64,000 nucleotides of DNA from Yersinia rochesterensis (GTDB lineage: Bacteria > Pseudomonadota > Gammaproteobacteria > Enterobacterales > Enterobacteriaceae). Positions 1 to 9,907 of the stretch are shown here, piece by piece (the stretch's first letter is position 1; the number at the start of each line of letters is the position of its first letter). The stretch spans positions 930,001 through 994,000 of the forward strand of contig NZ_CP032482.1 of NCBI RefSeq assembly GCF_003600645.1, in the 5' to 3' direction. A program made the translations under genes and the position numbers. The notes under the pieces were generated by a model. The model saw nothing but the letters and a program-made list of their open reading frames with translations. It did not search any database and was not told where the DNA came from.

Positions 1-1
1 T

Positions 2-226
2 ATTGAGGTGTTTGTGGACACGCCATTGGCGATTTGCGAAGCCCGCGACCCGAAAGGATTGTATAAAAAAGCCCGTGCCGGAGAGCTGAAAAATTTCACC
101 GGTATCGACTCTGTTTATGAATTTCCTGAGCATCCTGATACTCGCTTGCAAGGTGAACAATTAGTAACAAATTTGATTGAACAATTGTTAGACGTGCTGC
201 GTGGTCGAGCTATTATCAAATCCTAA
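2..226 (+). CDS. cysC: adenylyl-sulfate kinase, C-terminal part (cut by window edge)
   Basis: The window opens inside this gene in frame 2; 74 codons and the TAA stop remain. The visible part reads [19 protein letters not shown] followed by [10 protein letters not shown] and FTGIDSVYE, which is the conserved C-terminal half of APS kinase. The enzyme phosphorylates adenylyl sulfate to PAPS in assimilatory sulfate reduction in the cytoplasm. The ATP-binding P-loop lies outside the window. ygbE follows on the same strand, as in other enterobacteria, which supports the assignment. Confidence 0.93.
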   Translation: MEVFVDTPLAICEARDPKGLYKKARAGELKNFTGIDSVYEFPEHPDTRLQGEQLVTNLIEQLLDVLRGRAIIKS

Positions 227-285
227 TATAGCTGCTGGCAAAACGTCCTGAGAGCGTGCCGGTAAACTGTGCCCACAGGATTTGT

Positions 286-603
286 ATGCAAAATATCACC
301 CAAATTATTATCGACGAACAGCAGGAACGGGAGGAACCGTCATACTCCTTTCTTGGCGGTGTTACTGGCTTTGTCTTCTATTGGTTGGCGTTCGCGATTC
401 CATTCTTTGTTTACGGCCCCAATACTGTCTTTTTCTTGCTCTACACCTGGCCGTTTTTTTTGGCTTTGATGCCCGTTTCAGTGCTGATCGGCATTACGCT
501 GAGTATGCTATCGCGCGGTAATGTGCTTATCACTGTAGGTGGGTCTGGGATTGCAGTGGTGTGCTTATTCTGGATGTTATTTACATTCCTCACCGGCTGG
601 TGA
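286..603 (+). CDS. ygbE: YgbE-type inner membrane protein (DUF3561)
   Basis: A 105-residue protein from ATG 286, which has AGGA five bases upstream; an in-frame GTG at 256 has no comparable site. After a charged N-terminus (residues 1-20) there are about three hydrophobic stretches, including GFVFYWLAFAIPFFVYG and FFLLYTWPFFLALMPVSVLIG, so it should sit in the inner membrane. The core YG.NT.FF..YTWPFFLALMPV matches my memory of E. coli YgbE, and the place next to cysC is the same. Its function is unknown. It may be co-transcribed with the cys genes, but no sulfur-specific site was identified. Confidence 0.8.
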   Translation: MQNITQIIIDEQQEREEPSYSFLGGVTGFVFYWLAFAIPFFVYGPNTVFFLLYTWPFFLALMPVSVLIGITLSMLSRGNVLITVGGSGIAVVCLFWMLFTFLTGW

Positions 604-613
604 GGGCTAAATC

Positions 614-649
614 AGCGGGCTGTTTGGTTTGCTCCAATGACAACCCGCT
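614..649 (-). terminator. possible terminator of the amino acid ABC operon
   Basis: Ten-base arms 614-623 and 640-649 (AGCGGGCTGT / ACAACCCGCT) form a stem just past the stop of the minus-strand ATPase gene. On the minus strand the one imperfect position is a G-U pair, so the stem is better in that direction. There is no clear U-run, so it may only be a 3'-end stabilising hairpin. Confidence 0.35.
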
Positions 650-664
650 ACAAGTTCAATCTGC

Positions 665-1399
665 TTATCCTTGCGCAGAAAGTACCTTGCTAAGAAATGC
701 TTGGGTGCGCGGGTTGGTTGGGGCAGTAAATATCTCTTCCGGTTTACCCTCTTCCTGAATAACCCCTTGATCAATAAACAATACCCGATCGGCAACATCA
801 CGGGCAAAGCCCATTTCATGGGTCACTACCACCATGGTCATCCCCTCCAGAGCCAATGCTTTCATCACCGCCAGCACTTCGCCCACCAGTTCCGGATCGA
901 GCGCGGAGGTTGGCTCGTCAAACAGCATGATTTTCGGCTCCATTGCCAAAGCTCTGGCAATCGCTACCCGCTGCTGTTGTCCACCCGAAAGACTGCTGGG
1001 GTAAGCATCAATTTTGTCCAGTAAACCGACTTTGCGCAGCAATAATTCAGCCCGTTCAATAGCTTGTGCGCGGGACAGTTTTTTGACATCCATGGGCGCC
1101 ATGATCAGGTTTTCCAGCACCGTCATATGCGGAAACAGATTAAAGCGCTGGAACACCATGCCGACACTTTCGCGCATGCGGTTGAGATCGGTTTTGGGGT
1201 TATGGATCTCAAAACCATTCACGGTGATTTCACCACCGGACAAGGTTTCTAGCGCATTAATACAGCGCAAAAAGGTACTTTTTCCGGAGCCAGATGGGCC
1301 AATTATGCAGACGACTTCTTTTGGCTGAATTTCGCATGAAATCCCCCGCAGCACATGGGTTTCGCCAAATTGTTTTTGCAGGTTATGTACGTGAATCAC
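665..1399 (-). CDS. polar amino acid ABC transporter, ATP-binding subunit (GlnQ family)
   Basis: 244 residues, the usual size of GlnQ/HisP/ArtP ATPases. Walker [10 protein letters not shown] is near residue 35, the Q-loop is in [15 protein letters not shown], the signature LSGGQQQR is near 137, Walker [15 protein letters not shown] follows, and the H-loop is in [10 protein letters not shown]. It powers import by the permease encoded immediately upstream, with which it overlaps by 17 bases; the start is a GTG. The usual family substrates are glutamine, histidine, arginine, cystine and similar polar amino acids; the sequence alone does not decide between them. It is the last gene of a minus-strand operon SBP-permease-ATPase. 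Confidence 0.9.
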   Translation of the reverse strand: MIHVHNLQKQFGETHVLRGISCEIQPKEVVCIIGPSGSGKSTFLRCINALETLSGGEITVNGFEIHNPKTDLNRMRESVGMVFQRFNLFPHMTVLENLIMAPMDVKKLSRAQAIERAELLLRKVGLLDKIDAYPSSLSGGQQQRVAIARALAMEPKIMLFDEPTSALDPELVGEVLAVMKALALEGMTMVVVTHEMGFARDVADRVLFIDQGVIQEEGKPEEIFTAPTNPRTQAFLSKVLSAQG

Positions 1400-2150
1400 T
1401 TTTACCGAACCTCGTTTCCATATGCCGGACTAACAGCGAAAGTATGAATGTAATAACCCAATAAACCACCGAAATGACCAGGTAGGGTTCCCAATAAGTG
1501 GCATAGGCCCCGGAAACAGTGCGCGCGGCATAGGCTAAGTCTGCCAGCCCGATGGCAGATGCCAACGACGAATCTTTTACAATAGCAATGGCGTTGTTGC
1601 CCAGTGGCGGCAGCATACGGCGGAAAGCCTGCGGTAGGATAACCTTGCGCATGGTTTTGCCGTAGCTCATACCCAGGGAGCGGGAGGCTTCCATCTGGCC
1701 GCGATCAATAGATTGAATACCCGCGCGGAAAATCTCAGAAACATAAGCTCCGGCGTTCAATGTGATAGCCACGATACAAGATAAAAACGCGCCGTAATCA
1801 GAACGTAGCATTCTGGCAAAATCAGAGGACATAATGCCATTGGTGACCAGAATGCCATCCCGAGGGTTGATAAACAGCGGCACCAAAGCAAAGTGCACCA
1901 CCATTATCTGCACAAAGAGCGGTGTCCCGCGAATGGCGCTGATATAGATACGCACCGGCCATTGAACAAAGTAATACAGTATTGGCTTCCAGATACCATG
2001 AGGTGCTTGCGCTAATCGCCCCAGACCGAGTGTTAATCCCCAGGTCGTCCCTAAAATCACACAAATAATGGTGCACTTTATTGTCATCCAGGCACCGTCC
2101 ATAAACAGTGGGGCGTATTCCTGAATGATTTCCCAACGAAATCCCGACAT
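1383..2150 (-). CDS. polar amino acid ABC transporter, permease (HisM/GlnP family)
   Basis: 255 residues from ATG 2150 (an in-frame TTG lies two codons upstream). Several transmembrane stretches are visible, and the EAA loop [32 protein letters not shown] near residues 160-190 contacts the ATPase. The N-terminus [18 protein letters not shown] is typical of the His/Glu/Gln/Arg permease family. Only one permease gene is present, so the channel is presumably a homodimer. A long stem-loop separates it from the upstream binding-protein gene, which suggests lower expression of the membrane subunits than of the binding protein. Confidence 0.88.
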   Translation of the reverse strand: MSGFRWEIIQEYAPLFMDGAWMTIKCTIICVILGTTWGLTLGLGRLAQAPHGIWKPILYYFVQWPVRIYISAIRGTPLFVQIMVVHFALVPLFINPRDGILVTNGIMSSDFARMLRSDYGAFLSCIVAITLNAGAYVSEIFRAGIQSIDRGQMEASRSLGMSYGKTMRKVILPQAFRRMLPPLGNNAIAIVKDSSLASAIGLADLAYAARTVSGAYATYWEPYLVISVVYWVITFILSLLVRHMETRFGKSDSRT

Positions 2151-2172
2151 AAGCAATCCAAATACCTTTATT

Positions 2173-2211
2173 CATTGGCGCTACAGCATGGTGACTGCTG
2201 TAACGCCAATG
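2173..2211 (-). other. intergenic stem-loop between binding protein and permease
   Basis: Arms 2173-2188 and 2196-2211 are 16 bases long and complementary apart from one G-U-type position, with a 7-base loop. The element lies in the transcribed gap of the ABC importer operon. Structures at this position commonly protect the upstream binding-protein message or reduce read-through (known from malE-malF and hisJ-hisQ); here that role is inferred. There is no U-run, so it is not a standard terminator. Confidence 0.7.
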
Positions 2212-2253
2212 ACTTTGGGTCTAAAAAGTGTATTAAAAAATGTATTAAAAAAG

Positions 2254-3027
2254 TTATTTTGTAGGCAGCGTCGGAACCTGAGCATCAAACCATTTTTCAT
2301 AAATTTTGGCATAAGTGCCGTCAGCCACGATTTTTTGCAGGCCACTGTTGATTTTACTGCGTAATTCTTCGTTACCTTTCGCTACCGCGATGCCGAAGTA
2401 TTGGCGCTCAAATTTATCATCAGCCACCAGTTCAAAAGCTTTTTCTGGGTGGGTTTTTAGGTAGAACTTGGCAACACCCACATCACCGACTGCGGCGGCG
2501 ATACCATCTTCATATAACTCTTGCAGCATCAGCGGCGTATTATCAAAGCGCTTGATTGCGGTACTGTTTTTGCCCAGAACATCGGAAACTACGATATCCC
2601 CAGTGCTGGAATTCACGACGCCAACATTCAGGTTTTTCAATGCGGCAATAGAATCAACTTTAGAGCCTTTAGGAACCACAATGGTTTGTTCGGCCGGGAA
2701 GTAAGGGTCAGAGAAATCAACCATTTGCTTACGTTTATCAGTAATCGTGATACCGGAAATAATGATGTCGCGATCACCAGAACCTAAAGTGGCAAAAATA
2801 CCTTCCCACGGTGTATTCACTAATTTGACCTGAAAACCTTCAGCTTTACCGATAGCTTTAATGATATCGATATCAAAACCTTCCAGTTGTTTTTGGCTGT
2901 TTTCATACTCAAATGGGCGATAGGTCCCCCCAGAGCCGACCACATAAGTGGGTTCAGCGGCAATAGCCGTACCCGCAGACAACACGGCTGCCAAGCAAGT
3001 CCCAACCAACATTAAACGTTTAAACAT
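2254..3027 (-). CDS. polar amino acid ABC transporter, periplasmic binding protein
   Basis: 257 residues from ATG 3027, chosen because GGGAGA lies six bases upstream and a standard signal peptide follows (MFKRLMLVGTCLAAVLSAGTAIA, cleavage before AEP). The mature protein is an SBP_bac_3 type II binding fold: TYRPFEYEN, GFDIDIIKAIG, DRDIIISGITITDKRKQMVDFSDPYF and YGIAVAKGN-like segments are the ligand-pocket landmarks of GlnH/HisJ/ArtJ proteins. It captures a polar amino acid in the periplasm for the permease and ATPase downstream. The exact substrate is not decided by the motifs that can be seen. Confidence 0.88.
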   Translation of the reverse strand: MFKRLMLVGTCLAAVLSAGTAIAAEPTYVVGSGGTYRPFEYENSQKQLEGFDIDIIKAIGKAEGFQVKLVNTPWEGIFATLGSGDRDIIISGITITDKRKQMVDFSDPYFPAEQTIVVPKGSKVDSIAALKNLNVGVVNSSTGDIVVSDVLGKNSTAIKRFDNTPLMLQELYEDGIAAAVGDVGVAKFYLKTHPEKAFELVADDKFERQYFGIAVAKGNEELRSKINSGLQKIVADGTYAKIYEKWFDAQVPTLPTK

Positions 3028-3076
3028 GTGAATCTCCCGGTTAAAAGGTAAAGATGAATGAAAGTATGATTTTTTA

Positions 3077-3099
3077 TTTATGCAGTTTGAGTGCATAAA
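3077..3099. promoter_or_regulatory. inverted repeat upstream of the amino acid ABC operon
   Basis: Perfect 8-base arms TTTATGCA and TGCATAAA at 3077-3084 and 3092-3099 flank a 7-base spacer, about 50 bases upstream of the binding-protein start. It could be an operator dyad or a leader hairpin. It does not clearly match the ArgR, TyrR or Lrp consensus as I know them, so no regulator is named. Confidence 0.4.
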
Positions 3100-3403
3100 A
3101 ATAAACTTTTATAACTGTAAACTCAACTATAATGGGGGTTATTTATTTATGGCGACATTAAATATGCATATTTAATTTGCTGACTGGCATAAGACAATGG
3201 AAAAAATACCTTTTCCAGTGTTTATCTCTGCGTGGTGTTGTTGTGTTATTAATCGACAATGGCGGGGGAAAGAATGCTGAAAATTAGCATTTAATGACAT
3301 TTTGTCGAGTTACGTGGTATTTTTGCCGGAAATCGTCCTTAATCTGCGCCTTGTGGCCTATTTCCGTCACAGAGTGGAGTCCGACGAAAAGTTGTGGGAT
3401 GAT

Positions 3404-3601
3404 TATACCCGTCATACTTCAAGTTGCATGTGTGTTGGCTGTCTTCGTTCACCCCAGTCACTTACTTGTGTAAGCTCCTGAGGATTATGGGCCTCATTAG
3501 AGGCTCACCCTGCGGGCCAGCGCAGGCGCTGTTCAAATTGGTTTACAACCAATTTGTCGCTCAGTTGCTGCCTTCCTGCAACTCGAATTATTTACGGTAT
3601 A
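3404..3601. repeat. ERIC element, long form with an internal insertion
   Basis: The ends are imperfect inverted repeats (TATACCCGTCATACTTCAAG at the left, CTCGAATTATTTACGGTATA at the right). The core reads CACCCCAGTCACTTACTT followed by GTAAGCTCCTGAGGATTA, the classic ERIC centre. The element is about 198 bases rather than about 127; the extra bases (roughly 3487-3560) hold small inverted repeats, including perfect 10-base arms at 3534-3543 and 3547-3556 with a 3-base loop. It sits in the 596-base gap before ftsB, between the divergent ABC operon and the ftsB promoter region. Short reading frames in it are not genes. Confidence 0.9.
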
Positions 3602-3623
3602 GGCAGTTTTTCAGGGGGCGGGA

Positions 3624-3947
3624 ATGGGAAAACTTACGCTACTATTGCTGATTTTACTTGGCTGGCTACAGTATTCATTGTGGTTGGGCAAGAATGGTGT
3701 TCATGATTTTGTTCGGGTTAAGGATGACGTGGCGCTCCAAGAGGGCAATAACGGCAAACTTAAAGCCCGAAATGATCAGCTATTTGCTGAAATCGATGAT
3801 TTAAACGGTGGTCAAGAGGCTATCGAAGAACGCGCACGTAACGAGCTGGGTATGATTAAACCCGGCGAAAGTTTCTATCGTCTGGTTCCTGACCAATCCA
3901 GACGTAATGCGGGTATCCCTTCGACGCCAAATAACGCACAACAATAA
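3624..3947 (+). CDS. ftsB: cell division protein FtsB
   Basis: 107 residues with a single N-terminal transmembrane helix ([19 protein letters not shown], residues 3-22) and then a periplasmic coiled coil ([40 protein letters not shown] split over residues 36-75). FtsB forms a complex with FtsL and FtsQ at the division septum and helps activate septal wall synthesis. The GGGGCGGG stretch just before ATG 3624 provides a ribosome site. It is followed after three bases by ispD, the normal enterobacterial order. The C-terminal Q/N-rich tail is longer than the E. coli one by memory. Confidence 0.93.
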   Translation: MGKLTLLLLILLGWLQYSLWLGKNGVHDFVRVKDDVALQEGNNGKLKARNDQLFAEIDDLNGGQEAIEERARNELGMIKPGESFYRLVPDQSRRNAGIPSTPNNAQQ

Positions 3948-3950
3948 ATA

Positions 3951-4709
3951 ATGAGTAATTTCGCAGTTTCCCTTTCTGACGTCGTTGCACCCGAAGCTAT
4001 TGCGCCTGAAATTATAGCCATAGTACCGGCGGCGGGTATTGGCAGCCGCATGCAAGCTGATTGCCCTAAGCAGTATTTAATTGTGGGGGGCAAGACAATC
4101 ATTGAACACGCAATTGTTTCTTTGCTGAGTCACCCACGAATTCAGCGGGTTGTTGTTGTCATACATCCGCAAGACACGCAATTCTCAAGGTTATCTATCG
4201 CCGGAGATCCTCGCATCAGTATTGTTCACGGCGGTGACCAGCGAGCTGATTCTGTGATGGCGGGTTTGCAGCAAGCAGGGCAGGCCGAATGGGCGCTGGT
4301 TCATGATGCGGCTCGCCCGTGTTTGCACCAAAGCGACCTTGAAAAATTGCTGGCAATTATTGAACACAGCAAGGTCGGTGGTATTCTGGCAGCGCCGGTT
4401 CGTGACACCATGAAGCGCAGTGAACCAGGTGTGCAAGCCATTGCTCATACTGTTGATCGCCAAGCGCTGTGGCATGCGCTGACACCGCAACTTTTCCCGC
4501 TTGAGTTATTAAAAATGTGCTTATCCCGCGCCCTACAAGACGGCGCGCTGGTCACTGATGAAGCTTCAGCATTAGAGCATTGCGGTTATCATCCGATACT
4601 GATTTCAGGGCGTTCGGATAATATCAAAGTGACGCGCCCAGAGGATTTGGCGCTGGCAGAATTTTATTTAACCCAACGGCAGTCCCCAAATTCATTGGAG
4701 TGCAATTAA
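3951..4709 (+). CDS. ispD: 2-C-methyl-D-erythritol 4-phosphate cytidylyltransferase
   Basis: 252 residues. It transfers CMP from CTP to MEP in the non-mevalonate isoprenoid pathway. The nucleotide-binding signature [12 protein letters not shown] is at about residues 23-34, followed by K(Q)YL and the conserved VHDAARPC near residue 118. The end of the fold shows [12 protein letters not shown]. The stop overlaps the ispF start by one base (TAATG), so the two are translationally linked. The N-terminus is about 20 residues longer than the catalytic fold requires; the start at ATG 3951 sits three bases after the ftsB stop. Confidence 0.95.
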   Translation: MSNFAVSLSDVVAPEAIAPEIIAIVPAAGIGSRMQADCPKQYLIVGGKTIIEHAIVSLLSHPRIQRVVVVIHPQDTQFSRLSIAGDPRISIVHGGDQRADSVMAGLQQAGQAEWALVHDAARPCLHQSDLEKLLAIIEHSKVGGILAAPVRDTMKRSEPGVQAIAHTVDRQALWHALTPQLFPLELLKMCLSRALQDGALVTDEASALEHCGYHPILISGRSDNIKVTRPEDLALAEFYLTQRQSPNSLECN

Positions 4710-5197
4710 TGCGAATTGGTCATGGTTTCGATGTTCATAAATTTGGTGAAAATGGCAGCGGCCCACTGATTATTGGTGGGGTGCGCATCCCTTACGAAAA
4801 GGGTTTAGTGGCGCATTCAGATGGCGATGTTGCATTACATGCTGCCACCGATGCATTACTGGGGGCCGCCGCATTAGGTGATATCGGCAAGTTATTCCCC
4901 GATACTGACCCGGCCTTTAAAGGTGCTGACAGCCGCGCTTTATTGCGTGAAGCATACCGCCGCATTCTGGCTAAGGGGTACAAACTGGGTAATCTGGATA
5001 TTACGATTATCGCCCAAGCCCCTAAAATGGCCCCCCATATCCCGCAAATGCGCGTTCATTTGGCGGAAGACCTACAATGTCATATGGATGATATCAACGT
5101 AAAAGCCACCACCACTGAACAGCTTGGTTTTACTGGCCGTGGTGAGGGAATTGCGTGTGAAGCCGTGGCGCTATTAATTAAAGTTGAGCAGGTTTAA
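4709..5197 (+). CDS. ispF: 2-C-methyl-D-erythritol 2,4-cyclodiphosphate synthase
   Basis: 162 residues from ATG 4709, with GGAG nine bases upstream; [13 protein letters not shown] is the canonical start. The zinc ligands D8/H10 (GFDVH) and H42 ([11 protein letters not shown]) are present, as are the substrate loop [11 protein letters not shown] and the C-terminal [19 protein letters not shown]. It forms the cyclic diphosphate in the step two after IspD in the MEP pathway. The enzyme acts as a trimer. Confidence 0.96.
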   Translation: MRIGHGFDVHKFGENGSGPLIIGGVRIPYEKGLVAHSDGDVALHAATDALLGAAALGDIGKLFPDTDPAFKGADSRALLREAYRRILAKGYKLGNLDITIIAQAPKMAPHIPQMRVHLAEDLQCHMDDINVKATTTEQLGFTGRGEGIACEAVALLIKVEQV

Positions 5198-5207
5198 GGC
5201 ATAACTG

Positions 5208-6257
5208 ATGGATATGGAAAATCTAACCTGGCTGCACGGCAAACCCAAGGCAAGTGGCATTTTAAAAGCCAATCCAGAAGACTTTGTGGTGGTCGAAGAT
5301 TTGGGATTTGAGCCGGACGGTGAAGGCGAGCATTTATTGGTTCGTATCCGCAAAAATGGCTGTAACACCCAATTTGTTGCGGATTATCTGGCGCGTTTCG
5401 CCAAGATCCACCCGCGGTTGGTGAGTTATGCCGGTTTGAAAGATCGTCACGCCGTCACCGAGCAATGGTTCTGTTTGCACTTACCAGGTAAAGAAGCGCC
5501 GGATCTTGCTACTTTCGAACTGGAAGGCTGTGAAGTGTTGGAGTCGGTGCGTCAGAAAAGAAAACTGCGTATTGGCTCACTGAAAGGCAATGCTTTTACT
5601 TTGGTGTTGCGCCACATAACTGATAATCAGGACGTCGAACAGCGATTGCAGCAGATTGCCGCTCATGGTGTGCCGAACTATTTTGGTAGCCAGCGCTTTG
5701 GCCGCGGAGGCAATAATCTGGTGCAGGCGCGTTTGTGGGCGAATAATGAAATTCGAGTAAAAGAGCGCAGTAAACGCAGCTTTTACTTATCCGCCAGCCG
5801 TAGCGCGATGTTCAACCTGATTAGCAGTAGCCGTTTAGCTCAACAGCAGGCGACGACTGTACTGGACGGTGATGCCTTGCAGCTATCAGGGCGCGGCAGT
5901 TGGTTTGTGGCCGGGGCTGATGAATTGGCCTTGTTACAGCAGCGGGTCGATGCGGGCGAATTGAATGTAACCGCTCCGTTGCCTGGCGATGGTGAGCTGG
6001 GTACTCAGGGCGCGGCATTAGCTTTCGAACAAGCATGTTTAGCTGATCAAACCGAGCTATTGGCACTGATTAAGCGCGAACGTGTCGAAGGTGCGCGCCG
6101 GGCTATCTTACTCAAACCGCAAAATATGCAGTGGAACTGGTGGGATGAGGTCACTTTGGAACTCAGTTTCTGGTTACCCGCCGGTAGTTTTGCCACCAGT
6201 GTGGTGCGGGAAATCATGAATCAGGATAATGCCGATGCTGCGGATATTGCTGAGTAA
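5208..6257 (+). CDS. truD: tRNA pseudouridine(13) synthase
   Basis: 349 residues, the normal length. TruD converts U13 of tRNA-Glu to pseudouridine. Conserved elements are [22 protein letters not shown], split by the motif [16 protein letters not shown], then [16 protein letters not shown], which holds the catalytic aspartate (D in LKDRHA, about residue 80), and [16 protein letters not shown]. Two in-frame ATGs (5208 and 5214) are possible. The 3' end overlaps surE by 29 bases. Confidence 0.95.
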   Translation: MDMENLTWLHGKPKASGILKANPEDFVVVEDLGFEPDGEGEHLLVRIRKNGCNTQFVADYLARFAKIHPRLVSYAGLKDRHAVTEQWFCLHLPGKEAPDLATFELEGCEVLESVRQKRKLRIGSLKGNAFTLVLRHITDNQDVEQRLQQIAAHGVPNYFGSQRFGRGGNNLVQARLWANNEIRVKERSKRSFYLSASRSAMFNLISSSRLAQQQATTVLDGDALQLSGRGSWFVAGADELALLQQRVDAGELNVTAPLPGDGELGTQGAALAFEQACLADQTELLALIKRERVEGARRAILLKPQNMQWNWWDEVTLELSFWLPAGSFATSVVREIMNQDNADAADIAE

Positions 6258-6999
6258 CGATGACGGAATTACTGCGCCGGGCATACAGACGTTGGCAGCC
6301 GCATTGCGGGAGTTTGCGCTGGTACAAATCGTAGCGCCCGATCGTAATCGAAGCGGCTCCTCCAATGCCTTGACGCTAGATAGCGCTCTGCGTATTACCA
6401 CCTTATCTAATGGCGACATTGCAGTGCAGCAAGGTACGCCGACCGATTGCGTCTATCTGGGGGTCAATGCATTAATGCGTCCCCGACCAGATATTGTGGT
6501 TTCCGGCATCAATGCTGGCCCTAATCTGGGGGACGATGTTATCTACTCCGGTACCGTGGCGGCAGCGATGGAAGGGCGACATTTGGGTTTCCCTGCTTTG
6601 GCTGTCTCACTTAATGGGCATCAGCACTATGCAACGGCGGCAGCAGTCACTTGTCGTATCTTGCGCGCGTTACAACATAAACCGTTGCATACGGGCAAAA
6701 TACTGAATATTAATGTACCTGATTTACCCTTATCTCAAATTAAAGGGATTCGGGTAACACGTTGTGGTAGCCGCCATCCAGCAGAGCAGGTATTTTGTCA
6801 ACAAGACCCGCGCGGGCAAGATCTCTACTGGATTGGGCCTCCGGGGGAGAAGTTTGATGTGGCGGAAGACACTGATTTTGCAGCGGTTGAACAAGGCTAT
6901 GTGTCTATCACGCCGTTGCAGGTTGATTTAACAGCCTATGGGGCTCAAAACGTGGTTGAAAACTGGTTAGCCAATGCAGAGGTTGACGGGGAATGGTAA
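6229..6999 (+). CDS. surE: 5'/3'-nucleotidase SurE
   Basis: 256 residues. SurE is a survival protein with nucleotide phosphatase activity in stationary phase. The metal site is visible as LLSNDDGI near the N-terminus (paired aspartates), with N in [11 protein letters not shown] and the [25 protein letters not shown] block. AGGA lies upstream of ATG 6229; ATG 6235 gives [11 protein letters not shown] and is equally possible. It overlaps truD by 29 bases and pcm by 7, which points to one operon ispD-ispF-truD-surE-pcm. Confidence 0.95.
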   Translation: MPMLRILLSNDDGITAPGIQTLAAALREFALVQIVAPDRNRSGSSNALTLDSALRITTLSNGDIAVQQGTPTDCVYLGVNALMRPRPDIVVSGINAGPNLGDDVIYSGTVAAAMEGRHLGFPALAVSLNGHQHYATAAAVTCRILRALQHKPLHTGKILNINVPDLPLSQIKGIRVTRCGSRHPAEQVFCQQDPRGQDLYWIGPPGEKFDVAEDTDFAAVEQGYVSITPLQVDLTAYGAQNVVENWLANAEVDGEW

Positions 7000-7619
7000 A
7001 TAAGCGCATGCAAACATTGTTGATGCTGTTACGTCAGCAAGGTATTCGGGACGAGCGCTTGCTACAGGCGATCGAAGCAGTGCCGCGCGAGCGTTTTGTT
7101 GATGAGGCACTGGCCCATAAAGCCTACGAGAACACAGCCTTGCCTATAGGTTCTGGGCAAACTATTTCTCAGCCTTATATGGTGGCGCGCATGACGGAGT
7201 TGTTGCAATTGACACCCACTTCGCGCGTATTAGAGATAGGCACCGGTTCGGGTTATCAAACGGCTATTTTGGCGCATTTGGTCGAACATGTATGCTCAGT
7301 TGAACGAATCAAAGGGTTACAGTGGCAGGCAAAACGTCGCCTGAAACAGCTGGATCTGCATAATGTCTCTACTCGCCATGGTGATGGCTGGCTAGGTTGG
7401 GCATCACGCGGGCCATTTGATGCGATCATTGTGACCGCTGCTCCACCAGAAATACCGAATGCTTTACTTGAGCAATTGGATGAGGGTGGGATATTGGTCC
7501 TGCCTGTGGGAGAACAGGCTCAAACCTTGAAATATGTGCAGCGCCGTCATAATGAGTTCCAGGTTGAGACGGTAGAAGCCGTGCGTTTTGTTCCTTTAGT
7601 TAAAGGGGAATTGGCTTGA
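6993..7619 (+). CDS. pcm: protein-L-isoaspartate O-methyltransferase
   Basis: 208 residues. It repairs isoaspartyl residues in aged proteins using S-adenosylmethionine. The family motif [13 protein letters not shown] and the SAM-binding motif [15 protein letters not shown] are intact, with later motif [13 protein letters not shown]. The ATG lies inside the last codons of surE. Pcm and SurE are both stationary-phase survival factors, and rpoS lies just downstream. Confidence 0.96.
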   Translation: MVNKRMQTLLMLLRQQGIRDERLLQAIEAVPRERFVDEALAHKAYENTALPIGSGQTISQPYMVARMTELLQLTPTSRVLEIGTGSGYQTAILAHLVEHVCSVERIKGLQWQAKRRLKQLDLHNVSTRHGDGWLGWASRGPFDAIIVTAAPPEIPNALLEQLDEGGILVLPVGEQAQTLKYVQRRHNEFQVETVEAVRFVPLVKGELA

Positions 7620-7794
7620 AAAAATATCATTATTTCAGTCTTAACCTTTGACTAAAGTCGAAGTACAGTTTTCTTGTGCTAAAGATTGGACAAAAATCAG
7701 TAACATAAATTTTATGGTATGGCAGCGGCGCTATTGATAGCATGCGCGCATCTATATTGGATATATCGCTTAATATTGCTGTCATGGGGGAAGC

Positions 7795-8778
7795 ATGAGC
7801 ACGGGAAGCCCAATGATTACATTACGCCGGGTAGCGGCATGTACGGTTATGAGTTTATGGTTGGTTGGTTGTAGCAATGATAATACAACATCCGCGCCAA
7901 TCAGCAGTGTCGGTGGTGATCGCTCTGGTACCATGCTAAGTGGTTCGGACACCAATAGTTCTGGTGAGCGCATCGTTTATAACCGTAGTTACGACAATAT
8001 CCCCAAAGGAAGCTACAGCGGTAATACCTATACCGTTAAGCGTGGTGACACGCTGTTTTATATTGCCTGGATAACGGGGAGTGACTTCCGTGATCTGGCG
8101 GCAAAAAACAATATTGCAGAGCCTTATAGCCTGAATGTGGGGCAATCTATTCAGTTGGGTAATGGTTCTAGTGGTGGAATGTTAGCCGCGACTGATGCCA
8201 CATCGAGTGGAATAGCAAAACCGCCTGCAAATATTCAGAACACAACTACAACGGTTGATTCTCAATCAACTAGCGCGTATTCTGAAAACTCGGGTAAACA
8301 GAATGTTGGCAAAATGTTGCCAGCGTCAGGCGCTGTTGTCGCTACAACTGCACCTGTTATCGCGCCGAGCAGTCCAATCAGTGACCCTACCAGCAATGGT
8401 AGTCCAGTCAGTAACTGGAAATGGCCAACTGAAGGTAAAACGATCGATAGTTTCTCTGCTTCCGAAGGGGGAAATAAAGGGATTGATATCGCCGGTTCCC
8501 GTGGGCAACCTATCTTCGCTACAGCAAATGGGCGAGTTGTGTATGCTGGGAACGCACTGCGTGGTTACGGTAATCTTATTATCATCAAACACAATGATGA
8601 TTACCTGAGCGCCTACGCTCATAACGATACAATGCTGGTCCGGGAACAAGAAGAAGTGAAGGCGGGTCAAAAAATAGCAACCATGGGTAGCACCGGAACC
8701 AGTTCAGTAAGATTGCACTTTGAAATTCGTTACAAGGGGAAATCCGTAAACCCGCTGCGTTACCTTCCGCAGCGATAG
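7795..8778 (+). CDS. nlpD: murein hydrolase activator NlpD
   Basis: 327 residues. The N-terminal signal peptide ends in the lipobox LVGC (Cys about residue 26), so the protein is a lipoprotein. A LysM domain ([28 protein letters not shown], interrupted here for length) lies around residues 78-122, then a Ser/Thr-rich linker, then an M23-type domain from about 205. The M23 domain lacks the metal-binding His-x-x-x-Asp residues (it reads NKGIDIAG), consistent with NlpD being an activator of AmiC rather than an active peptidase. In enterobacteria the main rpoS promoter lies inside nlpD; I did not locate it precisely. Confidence 0.95.
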   Translation: MSTGSPMITLRRVAACTVMSLWLVGCSNDNTTSAPISSVGGDRSGTMLSGSDTNSSGERIVYNRSYDNIPKGSYSGNTYTVKRGDTLFYIAWITGSDFRDLAAKNNIAEPYSLNVGQSIQLGNGSSGGMLAATDATSSGIAKPPANIQNTTTTVDSQSTSAYSENSGKQNVGKMLPASGAVVATTAPVIAPSSPISDPTSNGSPVSNWKWPTEGKTIDSFSASEGGNKGIDIAGSRGQPIFATANGRVVYAGNALRGYGNLIIIKHNDDYLSAYAHNDTMLVREQEEVKAGQKIATMGSTGTSSVRLHFEIRYKGKSVNPLRYLPQR

Positions 8779-8783
8779 ATTGG

Positions 8784-8804
8784 GCAGAATACGCTGTATT
8801 CTGC
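8784..8804 (+). other. hairpin in the nlpD-rpoS gap
   Basis: Perfect 9-base arms GCAGAATAC and GTATTCTGC with a 3-base loop lie between the nlpD stop and the rpoS ribosome site (TAGGAG). No U-run follows. It lies within the long rpoS leader, which in relatives is folded and opened by small RNAs; whether this hairpin takes part is not known. Confidence 0.6.
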
Positions 8805-8832
8805 TCGCCGGATTCACGGGTAGGAGCAGCAT

Positions 8833-9831
8833 ATGAGCCAAAATACGCTGAAAGTTAACGAGTTGCATGAAGATGCTGATTTTGATGAAAACAGTACGGA
8901 AACTGAAATTTTCGACGAAAAAGCATCAGTAGAAGATGAACCTACTGAAAGCGAGTTAGCAGAAGATGAGCTGTTGGCGCAAGGTGTTACCCAGCGAGTG
9001 CTGGATGCAACGCAGCTCTATCTTGGTGAGATTGGTTATTCACCGTTATTGACCGCAGAAGAAGAGGTTTATTTTGCCCGGCGTGCATTGCGCGGAGATG
9101 TGCCTTCACGCCGGCGTATGATCGAAAGTAACTTGCGGTTGGTGGTGAAGATCGCCCGCCGTTACAGTAATCGCGGTTTAGCGCTGCTGGATTTGATTGA
9201 AGAGGGTAACCTTGGCTTAATCCGTGCAGTGGAAAAATTTGACCCTGAACGCGGTTTCCGTTTCTCCACTTATGCCACTTGGTGGATACGCCAGACGATT
9301 GAACGGGCAATAATGAACCAAACCCGTACTATCCGTTTGCCTATTCATATCGTTAAAGAATTAAACGTTTATTTGCGTACAGCGCGAGAGCTTTCCCATA
9401 AGTTGGATCATGAACCGAGTGCGGAAGAGATTGCTGAGCAACTCGACAGACCGGTCGACGATGTGAGCCGTATGTTACGCCTTAATGAACGTATCACTTC
9501 TGTTGATACACCTTTAGGCGGCGACTCAGAGAAAGCCTTATTAGATATTCTGTCTGACGAAAATGAAAACGGCCCAGAAGATACGACGCAAGACGACGAT
9601 ATGAAGCAAAGTATCGTTAAATGGCTGTTTGAATTGAATGCAAAACAGCGCGAAGTTTTGGCCCGTCGTTTTGGTCTGTTAGGGTATGAAGCTGCAACAT
9701 TAGAAGATGTTGGTCGTGAGATTGGTTTAACACGTGAACGTGTGCGCCAGATTCAAGTTGAAGGTTTACGTCGTTTGCGGGAAATTCTGCAAGCACAGGG
9801 CCTGAGCATTGAAGCATTGTTCCGCGAATAA
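8833..9831 (+). CDS. rpoS: RNA polymerase sigma factor RpoS (sigma-38)
   Basis: 332 residues, the usual length. After an acidic N-terminal segment come region 1.2 ([21 protein letters not shown]), region 2 ([33 protein letters not shown], and [16 protein letters not shown] for -10 recognition) and region 4 ([28 protein letters not shown]) for -35 contact. It directs general stress and stationary-phase transcription. TAGGAG lies upstream of the ATG. The gene ends before a strong shared terminator with convergent mutS. Confidence 0.98.
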   Translation: MSQNTLKVNELHEDADFDENSTETEIFDEKASVEDEPTESELAEDELLAQGVTQRVLDATQLYLGEIGYSPLLTAEEEVYFARRALRGDVPSRRRMIESNLRLVVKIARRYSNRGLALLDLIEEGNLGLIRAVEKFDPERGFRFSTYATWWIRQTIERAIMNQTRTIRLPIHIVKELNVYLRTARELSHKLDHEPSAEEIAEQLDRPVDDVSRMLRLNERITSVDTPLGGDSEKALLDILSDENENGPEDTTQDDDMKQSIVKWLFELNAKQREVLARRFGLLGYEAATLEDVGREIGLTRERVRQIQVEGLRRLREILQAQGLSIEALFRE

Positions 9832-9850
9832 GCGCAGTTGAGAAAACATA

Positions 9851-9881
9851 AAAACGGTGAACTGATGTTCACCGTTTTTTT
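9851..9881. terminator. bidirectional terminator between rpoS and mutS
   Basis: Arms AAAACGGTGAAC (9851-9862) and GTTCACCGTTTT (9867-9878) with a 4-base loop, flanked by a T-run on the right and an A-run on the left. It can therefore end rpoS transcripts on the plus strand and mutS transcripts on the minus strand. Confidence 0.92.
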
Positions 9882-9907
9882 ATGGCTAAAATTAATAGCT
9901 GGCGGGG

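Noticed and set aside
3424..3651. 75-codon open frame upstream of ftsB
   Set aside because: It lies almost wholly inside the ERIC element and runs into ftsB in another frame; its sequence is explained by the repeat.
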